Source of the DNA: Daedaleopsis sinensis
Lineage: Eukaryota; Basidiomycota; Agaricomycetes; Polyporales; Polyporaceae
Direction: 5' to 3'
DNA: 64,000 bases
Assembly (NCBI GenBank): GCA_033807695.1
Contig: CM066307.1
Coordinates: 186,001-250,000, forward strand
In this document: one piece after another, positions 11,078 through 22,489 of the stretch
How the letters are laid out: each line of letters begins with the position of its first letter
Numbering within the stretch: the first letter of the stretch is position 1
Notes under the pieces: generated by a model
The model's database searches: none
Told to the model about the DNA's origin: nothing
Seen by the model: only the letters and a program-made list of their open reading frames with translations
Made by a program: the position numbers and the translations under genes

Positions 11078-11548
11078 CTCTCAGGACATTTGTATCTAGG
11101 TTACAGTGCTCAGTGCTCGCATCGTTCTGTCTGCTCGTAGTCCCCGTATAATCCGCATTAATGACATATTTGTACCTTTGTTTGAGTTGGAGTTGGCCAA
11201 GACAATGCCCGGTTTCTTGTCCGGGCTTTACGTTGCAATATGTCAACTAAGAGCCAGGCTCTGTGGCTCAAGGCACAGAGCTGCTATTGCCATTTATACA
11301 CATTAGAAAACTGTTATAACAAGCTCAGTTCTCGCGATGCTTGTAATCAAAGCCCGTGTTTGACCCGGGCATCCTTTTGAATAATGCGCGGCGGGCTTCC
11401 AGTTGAACACCGGTAAGTACACAGACATTGTCAGTGGCAGAGCCAGCTAACTAAATATACAGAGGGAAGCAATGGAGTATTATTTGCAACTCCTATACAT
11501 TGCGTGCACACATGAATAAATACTCGTACAAAACATAGTCCACCGGTC
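11078..11548. terminator. Convergent 3' spacer between genes 2 and 3
   Basis: 470 bp between the stop of gene 2 (plus) and the stop of gene 3 (minus), so it holds both 3' UTRs and polyadenylation regions. It contains several AWGYCCGG words (for example near 11205, 11220 and 11368). No gene is seen. Confidence 0.4.
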
Positions 11549-14500
11549 TCAGCCAGTTGTTCGCTGTCGGGGTCTGCGAGGCCTCGTGGAGCGCCGAGGT
11601 GCAACGGCCACAGGTTCCCCTTCCTCGGCCTCAGCATCCTCCATCTGGACATCTGGCTCACCTCCCACGTCAGGCTGGCCGATGAACGCGGCCGGAGGGG
11701 ACTGTCGGGTTTGCTGAACCCCGGGCTCATTACCGAGGCGGGCATTATCAACCTGCAGAGACGAAGATCCCTGTGACCCAAAGTCATCCACCCGGAGTCC
11801 AGCAGCAGGAGGCGTACTGGACCTCCTGGCGGCCATAATATCGGCAATATGGGGGAGAAGGACGTAGGGTTTCTGAGCACGGCTCAGGCCTTCATGCGTG
11901 GTGGGGAGTGGTGTAGCTCGGGCTTGGGCGCTGCCGCCTGAAGCCCGGGTGGGCGCGCCGCTGCCTGAAGCCCGGGTGGGCGCGCCGCTGCCTGAAGCCC
12001 GGGTGGGCGCGCCGCTGCCTGAAGCCCGGGTGGGCTCGCCGCTGCCTGAAGCCCGAGGCTCACTCCCGTGAGGTGAAGCCCGGCCATCGGAGTCCGCGTT
12101 CTGGGTCAAGTCACGCATGACCACATCTTCCTCCTCACTGTCGGAGTCCTTGGATGCCTTTTCTACTAGGTGTTTCACGGTGTTTATCGTGGAGGGGGGA
12201 GCAGCGCGAATGCCCGGCGGCCTTCCCTTCTGGCCCTTGAGCTTTTTGACGCTGGGCTGGGTGATCACCGGACCACCGGGCTTCACGATGTCCGACATAG
12301 TTCCCCTCATGTTGCCTCCAGACTCGGCGGGCACGGACATTGCTGATCCGGGAGGAGGCAACAAGTGGTGTGCACCGGCGGCGGCGGGCTCGAGGACGTT
12401 CTCGATGTGTGCAATGGCTGCAGGGCTGTTATGGAGATACTCTGCGCCACCAATGACCGGGCAGTCGGGCTCGATCTCCGTAGCGATCAAGACGTCGCGG
12501 ATGACCATCCCGGCGACGAGAAACCATGTCTGGACCTCAGACGGTGTGGAGTGCTTGTCCTTCTCTGGCCGGCCCTCCCTGATCCAGTTCAAGACCCTGT
12601 TCCAAGTGATCTCGGATTCATGGACGTCGACCGGGCATGAAACAAGGTCCCTCTTCCACGATCCCCACTGAACGGGTATCTCGGGATCGAGTCTGAGCCG
12701 GCGAAGCATCTGTACCCAGTCAATGAGAGTGTGACATAACATGGAGACTAATAGACTTACAACATGCCTCCATGAAGTTAGCAATGCACGATACTCGGGC
12801 ATTGGCCCCAGCGCCCAGAGGTACGGGAACACGCGGTCATCGCCGTTGACCCACGTCGGTGGTTGATACTTGGCTTCGTCGATGAGAGACTGAGGAGGTG
12901 GGATGGTCATGCTGGAGGTCATGGCGATGAGCTCGTTCGTAGACTTGACGGCAGCACGAGGGGCAGGGGGGCGGGGGCGGGTATTGCTGGGCCTGGGCTT
13001 TGATCCATTGTCCGGCCGGACATGAGAAGTCCGAGCATTGTCGGGCCGGACACGGGATGTCCGAGTGTTGTCCTGCCGGACATGGTCCTCGTCCATTGTG
13101 GTGCCCGACCGGTCAGTGAGAGTGGGTTCGTCCTCAGATGAATCATTGTCTGATGACGACTTCGCTTCCTCAGAGTCATCATCAATAGCCCGTGCCTTTC
13201 CCTTGCCCTTACCACCCGATCGTCGCTTGCGGCCACGGGGAGGGCGAGGCGGAAGAGTCGGGCCTTGTACCCCGGGGGGGAGGGCACCGACCGGGCTTTT
13301 GGCATACGCGGGTGGGAGACGTATCTTCGGAGCTGCCGCAACCTTGTTCTTGCCCTTCTTCTGCTTATGCAAGGGGACTGAGGGCTTGTACTCAGCGGGC
13401 ACGATGTCTTTGCCAGCCAGAACGGACTTGAAACGGAAGCGGGAGCCATCTCCTCGGGCTTGGAGCGCTTGGATGACGTTCCAGACCGCGACAGCGGTTT
13501 CCTTGTGCATCTGGCCTGGTTGCTTCAGGGACCGCAAGATGTTGTTCTCAAACAGTCCCTCTGGGAAGAACTCCTCCGGGGATGCTATGACTTTGAGCCA
13601 TGGAACCACCGTGTTTGGCACACCAGAAGCCAGCGCTAGTGGCAGTATGAGCAATCTGCGCAGTGCGGAGTTGCACCGGACTACTCACCGTAATTCTCAT
13701 TGAACCAGGGCCGTAATATCTTCCGCATGGTCTCCCAGTCCGTGATGGGCTTGCCGTCCTTGGTGTCCGGAAGGATGGGAGTGCCGTCGTCGTAATGCTC
13801 GAAGAGATGTGTTTCACCTGACTCAGAAGTTCCGGGGGCTGCGACTTGGTCGGGGTTCAACCAGTCTTCGGCAAAGCGGGCGAGGGACGTCATCGTGGTC
13901 TTCTCCCAATTAGGTTGGGCTTCGGTAAACTTGAGGCCTTTCATACCAGGGAGTTGACTGGTGTCATATCTATAGTCAAGTGCGGCATAGTTAATGTTGA
14001 GCCATTCCCAAGCGGTGGTATCCCTGAACAACCGGACATTACAATCCCCGACGGCCAAGCCCGCCGGGAATCCGAATGTCCGTACAGCAAGTCAAGCCCT
14101 CGGGTATCGCAATGCCCGGGCGCGGGGATCGTCTCGAGTAAAGCAACATACCTCGCGATTTGGATCACACCCTCCGCGTCCTTGTAGCAGAACGCAAAAA
14201 AACAGACAGCTCCAGCCTGCTTCCAGGCAACATCGATGATTCCCTTGGACCAGCTCGGGAGGCGTCGTGTGGCAATCCTGGGGATTAACAAGTTGATCAG
14301 CATGCCCGCCCAACTGAAATGCATCCATGTCCGAGACGTACTTCAGTCGGTCCTCCTCGTCCGGGCCCTCCTCAACCCATGCATCAGCAATGTTCTTGTA
14401 CGCCAGCTGCTGGTTTTCATCCAGCTCGTGCCATAGACGTGAGTGTGCGGTATTCAGGGCCCCGATGCGCTTTGCATTTGTATCGTCCTTGTCAGAGGCC

Positions 14501-14917
14501 TTGTTCTTGTCGGAGGACTTCCCAGCGCCTTTCTCGGCCTCTGCCATCAACTCATCTCGGAGGGCGTAGATCTTCTTCTCTTCAACAACACCGAAGGCTT
14601 CGTAGGGTGTCCACGACGTCTTTAAACCTTGGGGCATCCTCACAGTTGAGCTCGGATTTTTAGCGGACAGATAGGAGCTGAATTTCTGTTGGAACACTTC
14701 AGTCAAAGCTCCGGGCATCACTAAAGCCCGGACGTACCCCGCGGAAGAAGGTAAGATATATTTTGTTGTCTTTTGCTATCTGGCGGGCATCGAGGATGTC
14801 AGCAATGTAAGAGGTCTTGGCCGTTGATTTCTCCTGCTTGCTCATGGTGGGCCACCCCTCAAGTAACTTGTCGAGACGGATCACCTCCTCTTTGGTGAAT
14901 TCAGCTTGGTCGGACAT
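11549..14917 (-). CDS. Element gene 3: large multi-exon protein of unknown function
   Basis: At least six exons read on the minus strand from MSDQAEFTKEEV at 14917, with clean joins at FFRG|VFQQKF, RLK|IATRRLPSW, IQIAR|DTTAWEWL, NENY|ALASGV and RHV|MLRRLRL. The N-terminal 180 residues are helical and Lys/Glu-rich with an LWHELDENQQLAYKNIADAW segment, a type common in transposon-linked basidiomycete proteins. The middle contains a conserved-looking PWFNENYG..SPEEFFPEGLFENNILRSL block, basic GRKRRSGGKGKGK tracts and SRVRPDNAR repeats. The C-terminus has five SGAPTRASG-type nonapeptides and an RRSTRPRRPRQR tail. No enzymatic domain is recognised. Its start faces the TET/JBP gene across 216 bp, so the two may be co-regulated. 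Confidence 0.65.
11935..12060 (-). repeat. 27-bp tandem repeat in gene 3
   Basis: About five 27-bp units, each with AAGCCCGGGTGGGC on the plus strand, encoding SGAPTRASG-like nonapeptides on the minus strand. As with the EKAKP array, the repeat unit is built around the element's AAGCCCGG word. Confidence 0.85.
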
Positions 14918-15133
14918 TGTCGCAGATGTGAAAGGTATTGGATAGGAGGGGCAGTCGAGGGATCCTGGATAGGTGAGTGGGTAGAGCAGCTCCTCTCAAC
15001 CAGGCGGTATACCGCCTGCATCATTGTCCAGATATTATGCACATGGAATAGACCGGTGGCTCGGGCTCGGTCAGGACACTATTGCTGTTCTGGGACTAGT
15101 GCTCAAAGCCATGCTCGCTCGGGCATCATTTTG
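14918..15133. promoter_or_regulatory. Divergent promoter of gene 3 and the TET/JBP gene
   Basis: A 216-bp spacer between opposed ATGs (14917 minus, 15134 plus). It includes CGGACATTG and TCGGGCATC words related to the element motif. A shared, possibly bidirectional promoter is the simplest reading. Confidence 0.5.
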
Positions 15134-16482
15134 ATGGAGTGTTCCAACAAGATCCCTCAATTGTTTGGTTTTCGTACTTCCCCATCATTACTGCTCTACT
15201 TGAACACTGTCATGCAAGCTTCTTTTGACTTTCAAGACCAGGTCTCTGCTCGTCTACAGCTCTTGTTCCAGCAAGCCCGGGCACGACCACCAAGGCCGGA
15301 AATCAATGACCGAGGTAGTTCCGGGCTTCACCACCCATGGTCGCCCATTTTGGAAGACGATCTCCGGAGGGCTGCCCATGTCCTCGCAGCCGCATGGTCA
15401 TTCCGCGGTGCGTGATAGCATCAGATTTAGCAGTGCCTACATCTAAGGCATATGCACTAGTCCCAGTGGAGTGGGACGCGATTGACATGGTTGCGTCGCT
15501 CTCAAAGCATCAGCGCGGCCTGAACTGGGACCGCGAGGATGAGCTGCTGAACATATTTACACCGTTCACGGATGCAGAGCGGGTGCGTCGGGAGGACTAC
15601 CCTCTGCTGGACAGGCCCGCCATTGTCGTGGATTGCTCAGGACACGTGTTGGCTTGGGCCCTGCCTGACATTTTATCTGAAACCCGGCAGGTTCGTACCC
15701 CGACCCGGGTTCCGGACTTTGACTCATCGGCTTGCCGGCATCTAGGCACTGATTCTCGAGGCTACTAGCCATATCAAGACAAAGCTGTCGATGGGACGGG
15801 AGGTTTCAGATCCCTCACTTCGGTGGCGGGAGGCTCCAACGTTCTACTCAGAAGGGAAGGGATGGACCCCCGGGTGCTGGACCGCCACACCCGCGGGCTA
15901 CAGTGTTGGGCACAAGGTATGTCCGGTCGCTTGGAAGCCCGGCCATTGCTGACCGTAGTACAGACCAAGGCATTTCTACCTAGTCCCAGCCGCACTTTGC
16001 AGGCTCCAGAGGCCAAGGAGTGGTGCCGGGCGATGACTGAGACAGGAGCTCTAATCAGTGCTATCCTCAGTGTGGCGCATCCCCGGCTATACGCAGCGGG
16101 TCGGGCTTGCCTCACAGCTATGTCCGCCCATGCCTCAATAGCAGAAGCCCTATCGATCTGGCCAGCTGTATTCAATGCAGTGCAGCTTATCAGCAATCGT
16201 GAAACCCCATATCATCGTGATACTTCTGGTCAGCCGACATGGTTTGATCTCCTCGTGTCTCTGGGTGATTATGGGGAGGCCACGTTGGTTTTACGCAATC
16301 TCGGGATGCAGGTAGCATACAAACCGGGTTCTGCAGTGCTGATGAGCGGGCTTTTAGTGCATCATGGGGTCGCAGAAGTGAAACCCGATAGACTATGCTA
16401 CTCGTGGTTCATGACAGATGCGACCCATGTTAATCATGATATAGATGAGGTTCCTTGGATGGCGACAGATTATTATATGTGA
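15134..16482 (+). CDS. TET/JBP-family 2OG-Fe(II) dioxygenase
   Basis: Four exons, 15134-15407, 15461-15690, 15746-15916 and 15964-16482, with GT..AG introns of 53, 55 and 47 bp. The phases close to a 397-aa protein. The catalytic double-stranded beta-helix core is recognisable: the iron-binding HxD as YHRDTSG (His309, Asp311), then FDLLVSLGDY, the distal iron His in LVHHGV (358 or 359) and the 2-oxoglutarate-binding Arg in PDRLCYSW (Arg368). This layout (NRETPYHRD, lG.Y, Y.PG, Hgv, R) is that of fungal TET/JBP proteins, which oxidise 5-methylcytosine in DNA (shown for a Coprinopsis homologue). A downstream Met at 15212 is an alternative start. The stop lies only 7 bp before a possible start codon of the KDZ transposase. 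Activity is inferred from conserved residues. Confidence 0.85.
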
Positions 16483-16489
16483 TAGAGCA

Positions 16490-19400
16490 ATGTCAAGTTC
16501 CATTATCTTTGATTTCATCCCTGCCCACAACATGGCTCGTCCCCGTGTAAAGCCATACAAGTCTGTTCGTGTCAGCGAGGTATCAGCCAAGCGGACAAGC
16601 CGGGGATTCAAGTATGTACTCAAGCAAGTGCAAATCACTGACCCTGCACTACCGGACATCGAGATACCTGGGACTCCTCATCGTCCTCGACCCGATCCAC
16701 CACAAATGTCACAGACCCCGCGGAGGTTCGGGCCAGAGGGGTTCTTTAGTAGCGATGTTCAATTTACATTTGATGATGAGCAAGACTTGATGAACATGCC
16801 TTGTCGGGTGCGTCTGAGTGATAAACCCGGGTGGCCATTGATTCAGTAGCCCGGGCTTCAATTCCTCGGGCTTTGTGTCCCGATGCAAGTTCCGGATGGC
16901 TGATACCGGGCTTTGACAGACCCCAAACCAGTATCTTCGGCTGTGGCAAGCCCACTACCGGGACCCATACTTGGACGTATTGTATAGTCAAGAAGGTGGA
17001 GGTGACACTGCAATCTGCAAATGTTGGGCCCCTGCGTTGTGGCGATGTCTGGACTGCCTGGGGTCACCAAAGTTCTGTGGAAAGTGCTGCGCAAACCAGC
17101 ACCAACTGCAGCCTTTCCACCAAGTCGAAATGTGGACCGGGTCTCACTACTCGGCTGCATGGCTTCGATCACTGGGAGTTTGCGTCCATCTCGGACATGA
17201 TGGAGCTCAATGTCCGGCAGGCCGGGAATCACCAAGCCCGCTGTCTCGCCCTTCCTCCCCAGACGTCTTCTCACCTGCCACGGCACCCCCTGGATCGTCA
17301 CCCATGTACAGTGAGAGAAACAGCGCTCCTAGCATCTCCACCCGTTCATGTACGTTCACTCTGGATATGACCCTAATCGGATGTTTGAGTTGATGATGTC
17401 CCCAAGCTTCTGCGTCGCCAAACCCGGACACACCCACCCGTTCAACACGGACACTACCCACTAGGCCCAGTGAGTGTAAATCTGTGCATTTAAGGTGGCT
17501 CTTATTAAAGTCCCCACTTTGCAGGAAAGCCCATCATGAAACCCACCGGACTTAACAGCACGCCAGGGCCATCAACACCCAGTGCTGAGCTGTCTACTCC
17601 CCGCCAACAAATCCACCGGGTTTCACCTAGCCCGGACTTCACTGCCAATGCGCCCGGGGACTTTCTTCATCACCGTGGATCCCCAGCTCTCTCCTCCATA
17701 TCCACCCCCATCTCTAAGGGCAAGCGGCGTGCAGAAGACGTGCCGGACAATGAAACCGAGGTCAATACCCGGCGCCGAGAGGATTCGGACTTTGCAAATG
17801 AAGGTCCGGACATGCAGGACATTGTCGACGAAGACCCCGACGACCAGGCAGAGTATGCTAAATGTCCATACATTGCTGAGCGCGAGGGCCCATCTATGCC
17901 TCGGGTGGGTGAGGAGGTATTGCAACACCCCCCTTCCCGTCGAACTGAAAGCCGGTCACATCCCGGGGTCCGGGCTTCTACCATGATGGTCGTTGTTGAT
18001 ACGTCCGGCGTCCACGAGATCCCGTTCATCTTCTGCTCGTGTCCTGGATGTGATAGCATGGACATCCAGTTGCTCCGCATGGGATTTTATCCAGCCACCC
18101 CACGAAGACCCCGAACTGTTTTCACCTCACGCGCACTTGACGACTTCCTCCTGACGAACAAGGAATGTCATACTACGACCATGAACTACTTCAACAAACT
18201 CCGGCGAGTCACCAATGAGACATTTCCACATATGGTGCCGGTAATGACCACTAATATTACTCTACCTTGTGAATGCTTGTACTGACCCTATGCACTGGCT
18301 AGGATCGATATCGGGATTTGCTACGGGTCTCACGTCAGTGGCGAAATCTCAAAAGTCGGAAGAGGAACGGTGTTGGTTACGTCAAGGAGCCGCCAATCAA
18401 ACCCGGCGGGCTTGTTACTTCATGCCCGGCATGTCCCCGACCGGGCTTCAACCTGCCAGAAGGTTGGAAGGAGGACCCAAACCCGTATGAACCACATCAG
18501 CATTGACCGTACTGTGACTTCTGACAGTGTTATGGTAGATGGAAGCACATGGCTACTGTCATTCTAGACGGTAATTTCAGTGCACAACACCAGCATATGA
18601 AAGACCCGGAGAGTGATGTCCGATTAGCTGACGGACATGGTTTCATGGTCACCGATGGCCCGTACAAAGAACACCTGCGCACCGCGGTCACATTTAGACA
18701 GGTACATCTATATCTTTGCCCTTTTACTGGAATGTAATTGAGGTCACCGTGTTATAGAAACTGGTGTGCAATGATCACCGGGCCATACTTGCCGCCGCGT
18801 CCGAGCGGGCTCCACTAGAGTCCACGGGAATAGGTTCAGCAGCCTGCAGCCGACATGGCTTCTTTGTTCCCCATGCCACGGTGGACTTTCAAAAGGGAGA
18901 AGGGTATGTGACTGCCTACAGGCCATGTTTATCATTCACTGATGGAGAACACTTCCTGTCATTGTGAACCCCGGGCACCGGACATTATAATGTCCGTTGT
19001 TTCATACCCGAACATGCGACACCGCAATCACAGCCAGCCCAACATCGACTACTGTGTCTATCAGCTGCAACTGTTCTTGTTCGGGCTGATCCTCTTACTG
19101 ATCTTCTATGATGTCTGGTGTCACTATCATGTCCACCTCGATGAGCGATTTGAACGAAGCCCGGGTTTACACAAACCCGAGGGTCTCACGGTCACTGGGG
19201 GGATTGACCAATTTCATGTCCACGGCCATGTCCGTGAATGCTATGCGCGCTACTCCCCTAACTTTATACCTGGAGCCGGAGTGCAAGATGGCGATGTGCT
19301 GGAGACTCTCTGGATCAACACGAACGAGATCTCGAACAGCACCAGGGGGATGACTACCGGACATCGCCAGGAATCCATCGACGACATCATGGAAGACTCT

Positions 19401-21022
19401 AACTGGAACAAACTTCTCAAAATAGGTGCATCTCTGTCTATCATATTACTGTACAGGTGCGGAAGAATGACCGGTGTGTTGTGTTTTTGCAAGCTCCTGC
19501 GTTAGCGAGAAAGTGGCGCATTGCATGTGCTGAGGTGGGGCCTGCTCGGGAGGCCTTAACAGCCGCCCAGGAGAATGTAACCCCGGAGACAATATCTCAA
19601 TGGGAAGCAATAGCCAAGCATGCAGCTAGTGAGCGATCAAAGAATGTGAAAGCCATGGACATATATGAGGTTGAAGCCCGGAAAGGTGAGCATCTCGTCA
19701 CCGAGCATGATATGTATACTGACAAAGTCAAAGCTCCGACCCGAAGACAAATACAACTTGATCTGACACGGAAGGAGAACGAGGCCATCCGGCAGATGAA
19801 AGGTGCTGCTGCATGGATAAGTCAAGGTCTGAAATTGGAGGAAGAGAGGTGAGTTGTCGGCTTTGCAAGTGATTTCGACGTAAGGGATGACCAATCCCCG
19901 GCCAGACTCTCAGTCTCCGCTAAAGCCCGCGCGCTCAAAGTACAAAGTCCATTGTCCGACAAGCTTGCGCTAGAGCAAATGCGTGCCAATCTGCTCAAGG
20001 AGATTGAGAAGTTCAACAGAAAGATCCCAACCTTCTTTGCCCCTCGAACGCTAGCTGCAGCCCTGGCGGTTACACCGGACCTGTCTTCCATGGGCATGGA
20101 GTGGGACTCCCTCGAAACTACCGACACCCCGGGCTCTGACCGGGTATTCGCTAACCCCGGGGCCGAAGGGTCACCGGACTCTGCCTCCACCACGGTCGTT
20201 CCGGAACGCATTCGGATTGCCCTTCCCTCCTCCCTGGGTCTGGAGTTTTGCAAGACACACGATCTTATGGACCTAGTGCGCACAGAACGTCAGTTACGTG
20301 AAGGGCAGATGAACGATGCTTTACACAATGTCCGGGTATCTGTGGGCTACAAATCCTTCCTGTTCCGCCACGGAGTACGGAAGGCGACCTCACATCGGCA
20401 GAAGCTTCGCAGCTTTGACGATGTGCACTTGGCTGATTCTAACGTGCTCAGTAATGCCCGGGTATACACGACTGCCCGGACATCGTGCCTCGCTCTCTAT
20501 GATGAAAACGACGAGAATGAAGGGCCGGTGTTGAGCGAAGTCCGGGATCGTTACCGGGCTTTGGAGAAGTCCGATCTCAAAGCGAACACCGCCATCATTG
20601 AGCAGGGTGTCAGAGGTGTCCGCCACCTGCATCTTCCCTGGTTCTGGAGTATGGATATTGGAGGTGATGCAGAAGACAGCGAGTGGATGGCCGAGAGTGA
20701 GCTAAACATTGTTTTGCCCCAACTGTACCACTGATAATGATGAACCACAGTGTATCGTGTTGTATGGCTACGGGCACATGCCAGGAAGCTACGTTGGGAG
20801 GAAGAAGTTGTGCTGGTCTGGACGGAGATGGACAGGACGGTCACCGGTCTGGATCTTTGGAAACAGCAGTGGATTGATCGGGCCAAGCGTGATGCCCGAC
20901 CCGGGTATCATGCTTTTGCCAGCCGCCAGGCGGACATGTGGAACGGGCTTGGTCAGCATGCCCGGGGGTTGTTCAATGAGGGCAGGGAGAAGTACAAGGC
21001 ACCAGATGATATATCAGTCTAG
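16490..21022 (+). CDS. KDZ-superfamily transposase with CxC2 cysteine cluster
   Basis: About ten or more exons. The start is at 16490 or, more likely, MARPRVKPYK at 16532. Near 16950-17215 a cysteine/histidine cluster (CKCWAP..RCLDCL...FCGKCC...H, then LGVCVHLGHDG) is followed around 18000-18240 by a VHEIPFIFCSCPGC block and an LLRMGFYPATPRRPRTVFT block, the CxC2 domain typical of KDZ transposases. The RNase H-like core follows: DGNFSAQH (Asp codon at 18567), SRHGFFVPHA, FYDVWCHYHVHL (Asp at 19110), GGIDQFHVHGH, RYSPNFIPGAG and DVLETLW (Glu at 19302). Introns 18241-18302, 18485-18538, 18702-18757, 18904-19033, 19426-19493, 19849-19905 and 20697-20750 keep the frame open to the stop at 21022. 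Exon boundaries between 16800 and 17520 are less certain. It appears intact. Confidence 0.88.
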
Positions 21023-21292
21023 TTACTCCGGAGCAACTGTTATGTATGAGTGCGTCGATGATGATGACCTCATAATCCCCGTCCATGAAGCCCGGAGCCA
21101 AACCCAGCCCGGAATAATACCCGCGGGGTTTGTGGAACCCGCCCTCACCGGCTATGTTAGTACCGGAGGGTGGATTTTCGGGTGTGCATTACATAACTGG
21201 GTGCGTCCGGAGATCACGTGTAAGGGCAGAAAAAATGAGACTGGGCGCTCATGTGTGCTCACAATCTGCGACTCACCATCACCTACTGCCAC

Positions 21293-22064
21293 ATGGACGA
21301 CGTGTCACCAGAAACCATCGTGACTGCCATGGGCTCCGAGCTCCTCATACTGGCCTGGAGAATCGCTGAGGCCGTCGTTGCAATGCCCGCCAATCCGGAC
21401 TCGAATACCCTGGGGCGTTGGAATGCGGGGATTGCCCATGAGCTGGTATGCCGGGCTTTAATGGATCTCAGTCAGTACTGACATATTATCTAGTGGTCTC
21501 TCTCGTCGACCGTTGGAGTTATGGCCCTAGCGTCGCTGCTATCCAACGGTGACATGGACCTTTCAGACCTACCCCCTCCTCTGGTGCAGGCCATACGCTG
21601 TGCGCGGTTCAAAGCCCCGGGCTTGGCGCTCACCGTGGACACGACCAAAATGAATGCCGATGTTTGTCGTGAATATCTCCAAACCGCGAACAACATGTCC
21701 GACGCTCCTTACCCCCAACCCCGGTGGTGGCACTGGCCGGATGAAGCATCACCGCAGTTCTGCCCACCCGCCACTTGGCTGTGTCCACCGGAAGCAGTCG
21801 TATGTGCTCATATAATAAATTCTTGAAGCTTTTTGACTGACTGAAATCTAGCCGCGTCCAATATCCGGGTCTACCACCGATATCATGTATATCGCCGGGT
21901 TTGCGGATGCCGTCAGCCACCAAGCCCGCCTGGAACGGCTCACGCTGCGCGAACACCTCGCTGAAGAGGATGGCCACCAGGCCAGAACATCATTGGCTAT
22001 TTCTGGGGTCTTGCCGGCAACCGTAGCCACTGAAGGAGAGACGGGAGAGGGGAGCCGGACTTGA
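21293..22064 (+). CDS. Element gene 6: unknown, about 223 aa
   Basis: Three exons, 21293-21445, 21494-21799 and 21852-22064 (153, 306 and 213 bp, phase 0), with introns of 48 and 52 bp and GT..AG ends, give a 223-aa protein starting MDDVSPETIV. The product is unrecognised. The N-terminal half is alpha-helical (ELLILAWRIAEAVVAM); the middle has a Trp/Pro-rich RWWHWPDEASPQFCPPATWL segment; the C-terminal end is helical and charged (QARLERLTLREHLAEEDG). An additional 5' exon starting near 21038 (MYECVDDDDLII) is possible, but I could not join it in frame. It follows the KDZ gene in the same orientation. Confidence 0.5.
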
Positions 22065-22190
22065 AGGACCGACTTCGACTGGTTGCCGACAGGGAGTCGG
22101 GTTTCCCATGTCCGAGGTGTTCGGTAGGTGTTGGGGAAGGGAGGGCAGTGGACGCATCAAGGTGACGAGCTCATGGATAGAATAAGATAT

Positions 22191-22376
22191 ATATGTAGCA
22201 TATCTCCATTGGTTCATTTCCCTCGTGCAATGTCTGAGGTATGGTGCCCGGATTCCATACCCGGTGCTAAAGCCCGACCACTTATATGTAGCATATCTCC
22301 ATTGGTTCATTTCCCTCGTGCAATGTCCGAGGTATGATGCCCGGATCCCATACCCGGTGCTAAAGCCCGACCAATT
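22191..22376 (+). repeat. 93-bp tandem duplication near the right end
   Basis: Two near-identical units begin at 22191 and 22284. Each holds ATATGTAGCATATCTCC, an ATGTCYGAGG word, a GCCCGGAT word and a CTAAAGCCCGACCA word. Together with the 6.2-6.6 kb repeats at the left end, they form a pair of motif-rich subterminal regions. Confidence 0.85.
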
Positions 22377-22489
22377 ATGTCCGCTTAGTGTCCGAAGCCT
22401 GTGCCCGGCCCCAATGCCCAATAGCTGATATCTGGGATTTACAAATGATATTCGAAATTAATGCAACTAATGGTGGCACTAATTCCCGG

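Larger units (their letters stand above)
6182..22410. promoter_or_regulatory. Element-wide array of AWGYCCGG octamers
   Basis: By hand I count about 65 exact matches, both strands together, to the degenerate octamer AWGYCCGG (AAGCCCGG, ATGCCCGG, ATGTCCGG, AAGTCCGG) across these 16.2 kb, where about two would be expected by chance. They lie in exons, introns and spacers alike, starting near the left direct repeats and ending in the right 93-bp repeats. Elsewhere in the window I noticed only one (near 59811). Each contains an intact CpG within CCGG. Function is unknown: methylation target, protein binding site and coding-repeat by-product are all possible. Confidence 0.75.

Noticed and set aside
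21038..21260. A plus frame beginning MYECVDDDDLII as first exon of element gene 6
   Set aside because: No splice join with an intron of plausible length kept the frame, so it was left out of the model.
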